Shown here: positions 21,262-32,968 of the stretch, piece by piece
Layout of the letters: the number at the start of each line of letters is the position of its first letter
Position numbering within the stretch: position 1 is the stretch's first letter
NCBI GenBank assembly: GCA_012934845.2
Contig: WNNJ02000238.1
Location: 78,969-142,968 of the forward strand
From: Pomphorhynchus laevis
Lineage: Eukaryota > Acanthocephala > Palaeacanthocephala > Echinorhynchida > Pomphorhynchidae
Length of the DNA: 64,000 nucleotides
Direction: 5' to 3'
Notes under the pieces: generated by a model
Seen by the model: only the letters and a program-made list of their open reading frames with translations
What the model was told of the DNA's origin: nothing
The model's database searches: none
Made by a program: the position numbers and the translations under genes

Positions 21262-24200
21262 ATGCCTAAAGGACGTCCTGACAGTGTATTGAAATGCTGC
21301 AATTGCAATGGACAGGCTGCAAAATGCAAAAACTGCAAATGTGTTAAGGCCGGTCGAAAATGCACAACATGTAGAGTGGGCGGATGTATCAATAAGACGA
21401 ATATAAGTACATCGTCCGATGTATGTATTTTAACTGGAATTCCGGAAAATAATATATACAGAAACGCTATAGAATCAGAATCTTCGCAAAGAAATGCATA
21501 TCAAAATCATGCAAACAGAACAGTAATTACTGATGCTACTCAGATTGTATCTGTGAATAATGGAATTTCTAATAACTTAGAAATTTGTAATATTGAGGGG
21601 ATATATCAAGTGGTTATTCAATGGAAGCCAAATATCATGGTGCTCCCTCGATGTTCTGCAAGTAATACTATAATTGATACTATCGCAAACTTCTATTTCG
21701 ATGTTGCACGAAAAAATAATAATGAGAACTCTGTTCTCAAGTCTGCTACAGTTTTTTTACAATGCGTTCTCCAAAGAATTCCATCGAAAAAAGTTAACGT
21801 GATTCGAAAAACATTAGAGAACAGACTGGCTTTGTGGTCAACAAAAAAATATAAAGAGCTTTTTGACGAGGCCAATTACCTACAAGTAGCTTTTAGTGAA
21901 CCTAGAAAAAATTCACATATGACGGATTGGAAAAAGAATTATGTTAGACTAATGTTATGAGGGAAAGTTGCTGCAAGTTCCGCGATTCTTGATAACAATG
22001 ATTCGTCAGGTCCGCTAGGCCCTAATGTAAAATCTACACCCTATCCCAGAAAATCTACATCCTGATTCTCTTCTGTCATCACCAATTCATGGAGCGATCA
22101 CACATGACTCTGTACGCTTCACGCAAATTGACGAAGACGCTATCATCAAAGCTTGTAAAAAGACTAACGGAAGTGCAGGACCGTCAGGATGTGATTCGAA
22201 TCTATGGAAATTCATGCTCACAGGCTTCGGAAATCATTCACGTAACCTTGCCAGGGCTTTGGCTGAATTCACAATTCGATTAACTACTGATAAAATTCCT
22301 CCTGGTGTTCTTGATGCGTTTACGACATGTAGGCTTGTCGCTATCCCTAAGAAATCTGGGGGCATAAGACCGATAGGAGTGTGTGAAGTTACGAGACGCA
22401 TAGTATGTAAAGCCATACTTGAAGTGGTAAAATTCGACTTGCAAGACGTGGCTGGAAAGAGTCAACTGGCAGCATCACAACGTGGCGGCATTGAGTTTGC
22501 TATTCATTCCATCAAATCCGCATTTATGTCGAATAAACAACGCTGTGTTCTTGCCGTGGATGCTCCTAACGCATTTAACTCTTTAAATCGACAAGCTGCT
22601 ATTCACAATATACAATACATTTGTCCTTCGTTGGCTTGTGTTCTTGCAAACACTTACAGAACTGACGCTCAACTAGTGCTTGGCGGTACAAGCATATTTT
22701 CTCGAGAGGGGTTCGCACAAGGGGACCCATTAGCTATGGCGGCTTTCTCCATGGCATCACTTCCGTTGATCAACAAAATTAAAAACAGTGTTCCCAGCAT
22801 CACACAAGTTTGGTTTGCGGATGATGCAAACTTTGTCGGTACTATTGACGAGTTAAATATAGTATGGAATGTATTGAAAAGCGATGGACCTCAATACGGA
22901 TATTTCGTTAACGCTAAGAAAACACAACTGCTTACTCATCCATCTGAAATGAAGCAAGCATGCCCATTGAAAGAAATTGGAATATCATCGGATGGTATTA
23001 TGATACTTGGCATTTCTATAGACACTACCGAGTATGTAGATTCGGTTGCACTTGATAAATCTCAAAGTTGGACTCGTCTACTTGATCGTTTAGTAGAAAT
23101 AGCCAAAGTTGATCCACATGTATCTTATATCGGTCTTACAAAATCAGTACAATGGAAATGGACTCACTTTTTCAGAAATACAACATTTGAATGTGGCATT
23201 TGTCAACGCTGTTGACCATACTAAAAGACAAGCTTTTACCATCTTTAACAAGTCGAACCTTGAATCATGATTGGTGGACAATATTGACCTCACCTCTTAA
23301 ACTAGGAGGTCTAGGCGTATTAGACCCCATTTTCACATCCACACTGGAGTATGAAAACGCACAACTAATCTGTAATACTTATGATTCTGAATATACAGGA
23401 GAAACTCTGCGACAAGTACAAGCAGATGTTATAAAAAGTATTTCTTGTCAACGAATTAATGTTTACAAGAACCGTTTAATTGATGTCAAACAAAGGGCTC
23501 AACAAGCAGTATTGAATGCAATTAACCATGCTACTCAGAATTGCGCTTCATCATGGCTAAGTGCGCTTCCTCTAGCCGTTGATAACTTTCATCTCCATTC
23601 TTATGAATTTAGGGATGCCATATGTTCCAGATATGGATGGAATCCACCAGATCTAAACAAAAAAACATGTATATGCGGTACAACAAATGGCATTATTCAC
23701 GCATTATCATGTAAACGCGGTGGTGTACCAATAATCCGTCACAACGATATTCGGAACACGATCGCTTATGAATTATCAGAGATATGCCACGGCGTCGAAG
23801 TCGAACCAACTTTGCAAAAGATTCCAGACAGCTTAGAATTCATGAATAATACAATAACGAAAAATAACAATGCGCGCCTAGACATTTCATGTTATGGACT
23901 ACAGAACAATCGATATGAGCGGACGTTTTTTGACGTCAATGTTTTCTCAGTACATGCTCCGTCATATGCCAGCAGTTCGCCTCTCGCCGCCTTTGAATAT
24001 AATGAAAATCGCAAAAACAGCAAATACAATGAAAGAATTGTCAGTGTGGAAGAAAGCAAGTTTATACCATTAATTTTTTGCATCATCAGGAGGAGTTGGA
24101 CCGCGAGCTCTTAAGCTACTTAAGGACATTGGCTCGATATCATCGAGGTTAAAATCAGAAAAATATAGTGATGTATTGGTTCACCTTAAACGCAAGATTA

Positions 24201-24294
24201 GCTTCTCGATTGCACGTGCTTCTTCACTATGTCTGCGAATGCCGCGATCAAGTAGAAGACATCCAATCTTTCCTGACAATAAATCTCATTTATA
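21262..24294 (+). pseudogene. Second R2-like element, broken
   Basis: A relative of the 17710-20724 element in the opposite orientation. It starts MPKGRPDSVLKCCNCNGQ with the same Cys cluster, stops at TGA 21958, and resumes with frameshifts between 22000 and 22214. RT motifs are VLAVDAPNAFNSLNRQ (A), SREGFAQGDPLAMAAF (B) and QVWFADDANFVG (C). The frame breaks again near 23190-23210, then gives CICGTTNGIIHALSCKRGG, IIRHNDIRNTIAYEL, ARLDISCYGL and ERTFFDVNVF (REL domain), breaks at about 24083 and finishes near 24294. At least four lesions make it non-functional. Protein identity to the neighbour is well under 60%, so it is not an inverted duplicate of it. Confidence 0.8.
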
Positions 24295-24365
24295 GGCCCG
24301 TTTACGGGAACCTAATTTCTGTAAATTAACTTTTCTTTTTTAATAAATAATATTACAAAAAAAAA
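24295..24365 (+). mobile_element. 3' UTR and A-rich tail of second R2-like element
   Basis: After the stop the sequence ends in acaaaaaaaaattatt at 24354-24369, an A-rich tail running directly into the 3' end of a PLE. Confidence 0.6.
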
Positions 24366-24378
24366 TTATTGTATTATT

Positions 24379-25128
24379 CTAATATTCTTGTTGACACCTG
24401 TTTTCGTCTTTATGTATTAGTGCATGTCTAACCGCGCCTTCTGTTGTATCGTTTCGCTTGATATCCGCTCTTCGATTGTTAACACGAATGCTTAGAGAGT
24501 TGGATGTCTCACCAACATATTGTTTATCACACTGCTTACAGGATGCGATGTAAACACAGTTTCTCGTCTTGCAGTCGGATTTATGTGAGAGTCGATATTC
24601 AAGTTTTGTTTCATTGCTTCGAAACGTCTTTGTCTCATTTATCAATGCGCAACATTTACACCTCGCTCTTTTACATGGTGCACATTTGTTATGTTGTTCG
24701 TCTCTCAGTTCACCAGATTCTTTGGATATGTTGAATTTAAATCGAACGAGCATCTTCTTAAGCGTCTGATGAATTTTAAAGTATACTATTGGTTGCTTAC
24801 CATGCGTTTTACACATCTTAAACGCATCTACCATTCTTCTACTTAATGATGCTAGGGCTGGGTGGTATGTTGTCACACATGCAGCCTTTATCGGTCTTTT
24901 GGGTTGTGCTGATAAAAGCTCTGTCCTTGATACTGTCGCGAATTTATCCATGATTTTGTCGATCCATCGCCTTTTATATCCTCGCTCGAGTAGGTCTGTT
25001 GTTAATTGTGATAACGCATTGTACCTAGAGTGTTGGGTACTAGAAACCTTGATTATTTGCCGTATTTCACTATACACCATTCCTCGTTTCGTCGATTGAC
25101 TATGGGCACTAGTTGAGTGTAAATACAT
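24379..25128 (-). pseudogene. PLE linker and GIY-YIG endonuclease part
   Basis: A 249-aa frame. After a helical linker with VYFKIHQTLKKMLVRFKF comes a zinc cluster (CAPCKRARCKCC), then CVYIASCKQCDKQYVGETSN, where the VYI...QYVGET strands form the GIY-YIG core, followed by SIRVNNRRADIKRND, with R in the usual active-site helix. The conserved downstream H/E region is partly present (VRHALIHKDENRC). It is the C-terminal third of the PLE at 24366-27201. Confidence 0.8.
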
Positions 25129-26016
25129 TGGTGCTGATTGGGGTTTACGGTAGCACCTCGTTGAGAATACATCTCCTGTACTAGCTTTTAGTACAACTAA
25201 AAGCTAGTTGTACTTAGCTTTTCGATTGTAACGTCAAGGAAGTTCACAGGATACTCTAGGTTGCATGTAAATTTCATTTGTCCGTCGTTTAGTTGCTTCA
25301 AGAAGGACTGCATTGCATCTTCACTACCATCCCATATGCAAAATACATCGTCGATATACCGCATCCATGAATGCGGCTTCACTACTGAGTTGCTTATTAG
25401 TTCTTCTTCGTACATGCCCATATACAGTATCGCATAACATGGTGCTAGGGATGTGTACCCATGACAGTACCTTTAAGTTGAATATAACATTGCTCATTGA
25501 ACTCCACAACATTTCTGCGTAGTAACAATTCCGTAGCTTTCATTATAAAATCCGCTTCATCACTATCTAAAGCCGCTGTTGCTCTGTAAATTGCTTTCAT
25601 ATCGTCTTCATGAGGTATGTTTGGATATAGAGACTCGACATCTAGCGTGAAGATATTTGCATTCGACGGGATTGTATCTTTGATCTGGTTAAATTTCCTC
25701 AGATAATCGTCCGTACTTTCTAAATGGGCCGACACATTCGCTATCAACGGCTTTAGTTTGCTATGGACATATCGCGAAAGTCTTTCCGTTGGTGTACCGA
25801 GGCAGCTCACAATTGGTCTCCCAAGACAGGGAATAACCATGTTGTGGATTTTCGGGAGCATGTAAAAATATCCAGGTTTGTTTAAGCTGTTAATCATATG
25901 GGTGCATTCTTTAGTGGTTATGACACCCTTTTTTACATACCTTACTACCAGTTCTTCAGCATCTTCGCTGATATTAATAATATCCTCCTTATCGAATTTT
26001 CCATAAGTATCAATGT

Positions 26017-26871
26017 TTAAATGTCGTTGCGCTTCATCAGTATAATCATTTTCAGACCAAATAACGACTTTTTCCCTTTATCAGCTTGCTTTATTACGAT
26101 CCCTTTTCTCTTACGAAGTCTTTGAAGTGCGTCGTGAAGGTGTTTGGGAATATTGCTGAAATATCGATAGTTTGGATGTATTGGTGCGAATTCGTCAAAT
26201 AACCGTTGCCCCATTTTGTTTGTAGCTTGCAATCTCGCTGCCTTTACTTTTTGATCGTTAAAGCAATTTATACAGGTTCGACGTATGTTGTCTAATAATA
26301 GGCATCGACCGAATTCTCTTGGCATGCTATTAAAGTTTAAACCTAAGGCTAACGCCATCATTTCGTCTTGAGTGAATTCCTCTTTCGTCATATTTACTAC
26401 GAACTTCTCTGGGTTCAACACTAGATTGGATGTATTCTTGCTAGAATTTCGAAATCGCATAAATCGTCTGTTTGGATGGTGTGATATCTGTATCAGTTCT
26501 TCATGTGCTACGTGTTTACCAGTAAGTTTCGACAATTTACGACACTTCTTTGAGATAAGACGGGCAAATAAATGTTCATTGTCTTGTCCATTTGTTTCAT
26601 TGTACAATCGGTCATAATAGTCACGTATCGCCCTAGTTAAATCAATGCCTGCACGATGCAGGATTCTCGAACATTTGAGCTCCAACTTATTCACTAGTGG
26701 TGTAGGTGCATTTACATTTTTAGTAACATGCAGTCGCTTTTTCAATTTCAAGCCGTTCGGTATAACATTATGGTTAATGCATCCTGAGAGAAATTGCATG
26801 TGTGCAAGTGATATTGTGCGTTGTAGACCTTGTGTCACCCGCAGGGTCTGTGAAGAGACTCGTTCATACAT
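26017..26871 (-). pseudogene. PLE polymerase N-terminal domain
   Basis: A 284-aa frame identical in protein to 16400-17254. It contains a region of basic and aromatic residues, LKCSRILHRAGIDLTRAIRDYYDRLY, then PREFGRCLLLDNIRRTC, and ends at LRKRKGIVIKQADKGKK. IVIKQADKG is the conserved PLE motif just before the RT fingers. A frameshift immediately after it ends the frame. Confidence 0.8.
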
Positions 26872-26974
26872 AGTTTGGTTGAGTTCAAGCTACGTGCCTG
26901 GATCCATAAGGATACGATTATATAATTAAATTAAGTGTAGAAAACAGGCAAATACACTTATAATTTATTTAAAC

Positions 26975-27002
26975 GTTTCGTCCTTTATAGGGACTTCGTC
27001 AG
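26975..27002 (-). ncRNA. Hammerhead ribozyme motif of PLE, second copy
   Basis: Identical to the motif at 17358-17385: CUGACGA, helix II GUCC/GGAC with loop CUAUAAA, and GAAAC in canonical order on the minus strand. Confidence 0.6.
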
Positions 27003-27201
27003 TATATCTAGAAAACACAAAATCATAATCACAATGCAAAAAATGTAGAAAAAGCGAATTATTATTCGTTACGTGAGGTATTGGCACTTTAATGGAGGTG
27101 CAGCTGTAAGCCTGTAAGGAGCATCTGCCATTATTTGTGCTATCCATTTCATTTCCGCTCCTTTTCGATATTTGTCACAATTAAAATCCTTTTCAATTAT
27201 T

Positions 27202-27410
27202 GTATAATTGTAATATTCTTGTTGACACCTGTTTTCGTCTTTATGTATTAGTGCATGTCTAACCGCGCTTTTGTTGCATCGTTTCGCTCGATATCCGCTC
27301 TTCGATTTTTAACACAAATGCTTAGAGAGTTGGATGTCTCACCAACATATTGTTTATCACACTGCTTACAGGATGCGATGTAAACACAGTTTCTCGTCTT
27401 GCAGTCGGAT
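27202..27410 (-). mobile_element. 3' end of an upstream tandem PLE copy
   Basis: From about 27217 to 27410 the sequence repeats 24385-24584 (the GIY-YIG 3' end) with about 95% identity. It sits directly behind the 5' end of the PLE at 24366-27201, so two PLE copies were arrayed head to tail. The upstream copy is cut at 27410 by a TA run. Confidence 0.8.
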
Positions 27411-27433
27411 ATATATATATATATATATATATA
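27409..27433. repeat. (TA)n microsatellite
   Basis: About 12 TA units at the broken end of the PLE copy. Confidence 0.9.
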
Positions 27434-27612
27434 ATTATTTAAACAATTTAATTATTAAGCAACAGTGATAATGAATGATTTTTAAAAGAAGAACTTGTTT
27501 CGGCTGGTGCATTATTCACTTACTAGAGCTTACTACCATTTCCACGCACTTTGATTTTTATTTTTATACCACATTTCTGGGACGGAAGAATTTTACATTG
27601 ATTTTACAAAGT

Positions 27613-27835
27613 TTACTGCTTTTTTGTTAATGATCCTTTTAGTTCAGACATAAGTTGCGCTGTCCAATACAGTTCTTTTCGTCTCGTTTCCTTTATATCC
27701 AATAATTCATCTTCAATAATTGTTAATCTGAATTTATGGTCTGGATTTTCTTGAATATGTGTCACCGCGGCATCACAGCTTTGCTTCTTTGTTTTTATCT
27801 GCGAGCGTCTAAGATTCATGCGCTTGTGCATGAAT
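27613..27835 (-). pseudogene. PLE GIY-YIG nuclease C-terminal fragment
   Basis: The minus-strand reading RRSQIKTKKQSCDAAVTHI, ENPDHKFRLTIIEDELLDI, RRKELYWTAQL fits the tail of PLE nucleases, where a conserved H and a later E in the helix before the C-terminal ExxxI segment are found. It is fused at about 27835 to an R2-like fragment from upstream, so the open frame is chimeric. Confidence 0.6.
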
Positions 27836-28449
27836 CTTATTCTTTCTGAAGCAAGCATAATTCGTTTTGATCAAGGAAACTGCGATCGTCCTACGTATGC
27901 TTGTCATGTTATCCGCATACGATTGCAAATTAGAGTTGGACATCAATGCAGCAAATTTTTTCAGCAGTCCGCTAGCTGATTTCCTTGCGCTACCAAAAAC
28001 TGAGAAGATAAGGGGGATGGATGTACCTCTTTTAATAATGGATACTCTATCCACGTTTTCGCTTTCTTCCGATTCTCATTAAAAGCGTAAACATTTGAAG
28101 GGACTCTCTGAGCATACGATGGAGCAAATACATTAAATATTGAAACGTCCATTAAAAACCGCTCCCATCTATTGTCAAAGATTCCTGTACACACTATATC
28201 CAAACTTGCATTCATGTCCCTGCACGTGGTAGCTGATAAGACACTCCCATCCATGACAGGGATCAGACTGGGTTCAATGCAGACATTGTCAAATACGCTT
28301 TTCATCGTGGTGGCTAATAAATTTCTGATGATGTTATGTCGAACAATTGTAAGATCCCCATGTCTGCACGAGAGTGAATGCAAAACATTAATGGATTCTC
28401 CACAAACACAATACAAAGCAAAATTCACTGGTGTCCATCCAAAAGGCAT
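27836..28449 (-). pseudogene. R2-like REL endonuclease fragment
   Basis: The minus-strand reading has CVCGESINVLHSLSCRHGD (CCHC), IVRHNIIRNLLATTMKSV, IEPSLIPVMD, ASLDIVCTGIF, ERFLMDVSIF and NENRKKAK, the full order of the REL nuclease seen in the 17.7-kb element. A frameshift near 28050 moves the C-terminus (DRVSIIKRGTSIPLIFS) to another frame. RT is absent. Confidence 0.7.
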
Positions 28450-29084
28450 AGCTAATGCATCCAGAAATTCGACCGGACTGAGATGGATCCTTTGGAATTA
28501 AGCGGACGCATTTTGAGTTAGGAAGGCGCACCCATCAATGAAGCATATCTCTGTGCACACTTTTGAACCGATTTCATTTTTAGCTCTAATGTCGCCCGTT
28601 TGTTTTCAACGTACTTTCTATTCGCTACGGATTTCCCTTAGCATCATTGATTGGGCCTTATAATAATTGGGTCTTATAATAATTGGGCCTGATAATAATT
28701 ACGCCTTAATAATAATTGGGCCTTATAATAACAATTATTTATTATCAAGGTGATACCTGACGTCTACTTATTGAAACATTGACGGGCTACTGCTGCTAAT
28801 AGAACACTAATTGGTAAATTACCTGTATTTCTCTAGAACTCTTTCTGATCTACAGTAAATTGCGTGGAGTGAACTTTCATACAACGGAGATCACCTATTA
28901 ATCTCGATGTTAACATCATTTCGTATAGTTTTGATACTTTACAAGACATATTTTAACACGACATGATAGACGACTTGAATCCATCAATTAATAGAATAAT
29001 AACAGATCTATCTGGCATTAAGTATATTCCAAGAAATCCATGCTTTTCTGTACTGAATTCGATTAATCGCACAGCTTGCTCATG
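28450..29084. other. No gene; short A/T-rich minisatellite at 28655-28740
   Basis: The phrase attgggccttataata recurs four or five times at 28655-28740 with substitutions. The remainder is featureless. Confidence 0.55.
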
Positions 29085-29345
29085 CTAAACATTTTTCATG
29101 CTGAACGCATTAAAAATGCAAGCATCAATTTGAGTTCTCTCCGTCCTATCGCCAAAAAATCCATTAAATGAAATATCTAATCTTGCTTCTCTGTCGGTAT
29201 TCGTTGTCTGCTCCGCGAGTGTGACATGTGTGGGAACGGGCCTAAGAACTGGTATAATCTGTACATACGAACATATCTCAGTGAGTGAATTGGCTAGGAG
29301 ATCCCGTACCATATAATGTCGCATTGATGGAAGTCCGCTTAGAGG
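29085..29345 (-). pseudogene. Small R2-like REL fragment
   Basis: The minus-strand reading RHYMVRDLLANSLTEIC, REARLDISFNGFF, ERTQIDACIFNAF reproduces the RHN / DI / D-x-x-I-F pattern of the R2-like nuclease. The catalytic second D region reads QIDACIF. Neither the zinc motif nor the RT is joined to it. Confidence 0.6.
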
Positions 29346-29837
29346 ACATGAAGTCGAGTGTGCAAGTTAGTTTTGCATGCTGCACTGACAATCTTTCTAA
29401 TCAAATCTTTCAACAGTATTCAAACTTGTAATATTATAGCATAATCAAATGCTAAACATGTATACATTTTTCCGACGAAATGGTTACTTACTTTAAAGTA
29501 AAATCTTTTTATTTTTGTCCTCAGTCTTTACTTTGCAATGTTTGAGGACAAAATCATCGCATGTAACGATAAACGATTTATGTGCAGTGTGTAGATAAGA
29601 AGTGCCTCGCATTTTGAAAGTTCGATATCTAAATCTCATTATGGTATCAAGGGGAAATTCACATGCAAAAGTTAACGTAACGTATTCATGTGTAAATGTG
29701 TGTTTCATTTTTGGAGCGTAATAACTGCTTGAAGGCAAATTATTTTGGCAAGTGCCTCTAAATGTATACGTGACTCTGTATTTTAAGTGAATGCATGAGT
29801 TATACTCTCCAAAATTTATTTATTATAAGTTTAATCA
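29346..29837. other. No recognisable gene
   Basis: A small minus-strand open frame at 29493-29738 (81 aa) has no family features. I see nothing else. Confidence 0.45.
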
Positions 29838-30380
29838 TTTAACACAAATTAAAATTTTCATTGTATTTAACAGTTGCTTTCTTTAAAATGATGATTTTGA
29901 CGGAAATTGGATTTAACAAATTTTAAATACTGACAGAAAATAACCTGATTGCTAATTTTGTATTAAAATCAGTCTTTGAAATTGCGTTCTCATTAATATA
30001 GTAATTTTAATGTCATTAGAACAAACAACAATTATTTAATGGTTTTGAAATTTAATTTATGATTTGTAATTTTTGATAGCACCCAAAGCGTCATTTGCAA
30101 AATACAATCGCAAACATTATAATCGTGTAACATGTTCGATTGATATTGCTGCTGTATCAATAGATGCCGTTATTTTTAAGCCATAGATGAATGCTTCATA
30201 ATTTTTGACTGTGGAATTTTATGTTAAACATAAAAGTAAAATCATTTTTATTAACGTCAATTCTTCAGTGTATTATCTAATTTCGAACTTTATAAATACG
30301 AGAATTTCCGAAACAACTTTACAACCTTTATTCACTGCGCATTTACATTTGCTGTTTATCGTTTTCGATGACGTATGCTG
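29838..30380 (+). repeat. Interspersed repeat, blocks A and B contiguous
   Basis: Block A (29838-30132) matches 8664-8956 and block B (30138-30380) matches 12558-12800. The junction atcgtgtaacatgttcga at 30123-30140 is the uninterrupted form of the site that carries insertions at 8957-12550. Confidence 0.8.
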
Positions 30381-31089
30381 CACAACGCCTTGAATTGTGA
30401 AATGTGATTTGTAATTGAAAATCAAGGAAAAATTGATAAGAGATTGCAAAAACTACATTTATAAAATGCAGTTTCATAAATTGAGAAGCTAATTCGTTTT
30501 TATCCATTTTATCAGAGTACTATTGTTAACTGTGTAATTTAGTTAAAAACATTTGAACGCTTGCGTAAACTCAGAGTGTGCATATTTTCGAAAAGAAGTG
30601 TAAAATGTACAACTCCAGTGCGTATATATTCTCACGCATCTACCAGCTTTGAAATTAACCAAATTTTTAGTTGTCTACATAATTAGGTGACTAACAATGG
30701 AATCAAATGACATTTTGAGGTTTGAAACTCTTGCCGAATACATTCAGATAATTTTATATTTAGATAATATTTTACATTCAGATAATTTTATATTTAAGTT
30801 TATTTCTGCGAATAATGAAATTAAAGTTTGAAATTAATTGTTTTTTTTTACTTGTGTTTGTAATTTTATATCTTACTGATACAGTTTTGGTAATTTGATT
30901 GAAATTTTCATTAACTTTTAATATGCTGCGTCTTATACTTTTAAATATGTTTTGCACACCTTAATAGAATGGTAATGTTTTATAAGTTTGTTTTCCGTTT
31001 TTTAAGTTTTCTTGTTAGTAGGTGTAAATGCTTAGTAAACATGTTATGTACACACTAAATAAAAAGCCTTTATCATGCCTAAGATAAAT
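30381..31089. other. No recognisable gene
   Basis: AT-rich; a short duplication (attcagataattttatattta) lies near 30740-30800. Confidence 0.45.
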
Positions 31090-31170
31090 TGACGATGTCT
31101 TGGTTATTTGGCGTGATGACCGAACATCTTTAATATATATGATAGAAAACTTTCATGATTTTGAATAGTA
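31090..31170 (+). pseudogene. PLE-like RT motif C relic
   Basis: The plus-strand reading IDDVLVIWRDDRTSLIYMIE is the IDDxxxIW motif C region and the following helix of Penelope-like RTs. A stop follows. Flanking sequence is too degraded to extend the call. Confidence 0.5.
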
Positions 31171-32968
31171 AAAATTTACTGCAGAAATGGAATTCCCAAC
31201 AAAATTGATAGATATATCAGCATGGAATGTTTTTCATGACATGCCTTTGCTAGAACATGTAGTGTTATAGGCTCTTTGATAGCAAGCAATTCTAAAAAAA
31301 CCAGGACTGCCACGGATCATCCTGGTATAGAAGCTTGTGCGCAGTTGAAAATAAAGGCAAATTATAATTTATAAGATCTCTCATACGCATCCCCGGGCGA
31401 CTATCGATTGGTGATTGTAAGATTCTCAAATACTATACAGTTTCGTGGAAACGAGATGACGCATATGGGATGATCCACACACCAGATTTTGTCTGGTGAC
31501 CCATGAGGAATGTAATATTCCTGCATGGTCTAAGGATGAATTTCTCTTTATTAAGATAACTTGTTTTTGAGTCATGTGATAAGATCATATCGTCGATATG
31601 AGTCCAAGCTTCTACCCCTTTTAACGCGCAAAGTTAGCAAGTGTATTACCAATCATTTGCGTCCAAAAGGGGGCGCGAGGAATACCGAAAAAAACAGCTT
31701 TGAAATGCTAATATTTTCCATTGTTTTCGAGAGCTGTTTTTATCCAATCAGCGGGGCATAGTAATATTTTGTAAAACATTGATTTAAAATCAATCTTTAC
31801 ATACCATTGTTGCACAGAATGTGTTGGAGAAAAATCTAATAACGTATTATTAGCTACAGGCCGGAATCTAATAAGAGTGCATCAAGTTCTGATCAGTCCG
31901 TGGTAGCATTGATAAATGTCGTCGCATTTATTTGCGACTATCATTATAGTGGCATATTTGTCTTGTGCCGATGGGATATAGCCGGGCATATTTGGCTTAA
32001 CTCTATGTTCGAACACTAAGATAGGAATGGCAGGTGTAAAAGTATTATCAAATGACAAAACATGCTCAGTATCTGCAGCTGCATTGAGCCGAGGTTAATT
32101 ATTTAAAGTCAATCGTATGATAGATAAATTCACAAGGGTGTACCTATCTGCTCTGATAAGTAGTCTATTATTGACTTTCACATTCAAGATACGTTGTACA
32201 GTTGCCGGACACAGAGTAGCCAAAAAGCTCAATAGAATGCAGATTTTGAATTATTACCCATATCTACCGTAATTGCAGGCATATGCCTTTTTGTGCTGGT
32301 CGTCTCGACACACGTAACTGTATCTGTATCTCATTCGATACAGCGTTGGCATCGACATAATTCCCACGATAGTATAAACAGAAATAATCAAGTAAATTAG
32401 AATTATTTATAGGCCCAGAGCGAAATTCGATATGGTAATCACCAACATATTACCCGCCCTTCATAAACCGGCCTGTCATCTGAATTTCATTTGATGGAGA
32501 TTTTCTCGCGTTGTAGAACATCTTCAATCAATCTAGTTGATGGGCAATCGTATCCACAATATATGCTATTCACTTTAAGGAAATCATTAGTATAAAGTAA
32601 ATTTGCTTGAGATCAAGGCGAGCTAACACCTTTATCGTCGAGAGTATCAAATAAGTCATCATGATTTTCAAATAAATGATGATTTTTGAACCTTATATTT
32701 GCCTAATCAAGAAAATTTAATTGATTGAAGAGTGTGCAAGCATCATCATGTTGGGTTTGTTGCTCTCCAATAATATCTTGTCTTTTTTGGAACACTTTCC
32801 ATTGGCGCATAAGTACTATTTTTGGAATAATATGCTTTTGTATACAATTCATTAAAGGACCCAACCATTCGAGTAGGTATAATAGTATCAACATCAATTG
32901 ACTCGTTGCCCTCTTTATACATTTCTTTGACTCCGTCATTTGTCCTAATGATCGAATAAAAGTGATAC
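31171..32968. other. Degraded sequence, no gene called
   Basis: No frame longer than about 90 codons and no recognisable domain. Likely further old retroelement debris, given PLE remains on both sides. Confidence 0.4.

Larger units (their letters stand above)
24366..27201 (-). mobile_element. Penelope-like element (PLE), near full length, inactive
   Basis: Minus-strand order: 5' region with a hammerhead-like motif (26975-27002); N-terminal domain (26871-26017); RT in pieces at 25897-25445 (KPGYFYMLPKIHN; IFTLDVESLYPNIPHED, motif A; GTVMGT, motif B) and 25421-25197 (SWMRYIDDVFCIWDG, motif C; NFLDVTIEK); then 25128-24379 with a CxxCxRCKCC cluster and NCVYIASCKQCDKQYVGET, the C-terminal GIY-YIG nuclease. 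Frameshifts occur near 26065 and 25450, and there is an interruption near 25180. PLEs use RT plus GIY-YIG nuclease for target-primed retrotransposition. At 27201 the 5' end is followed directly by the 3' end of another copy, a head-to-tail array. Confidence 0.88.

Noticed and set aside
17710-24294. Twin-priming inversion of a single R2-like element
   Set aside because: The two head-to-head elements are both nearly full length and differ substantially in protein sequence, so they are separate insertions.
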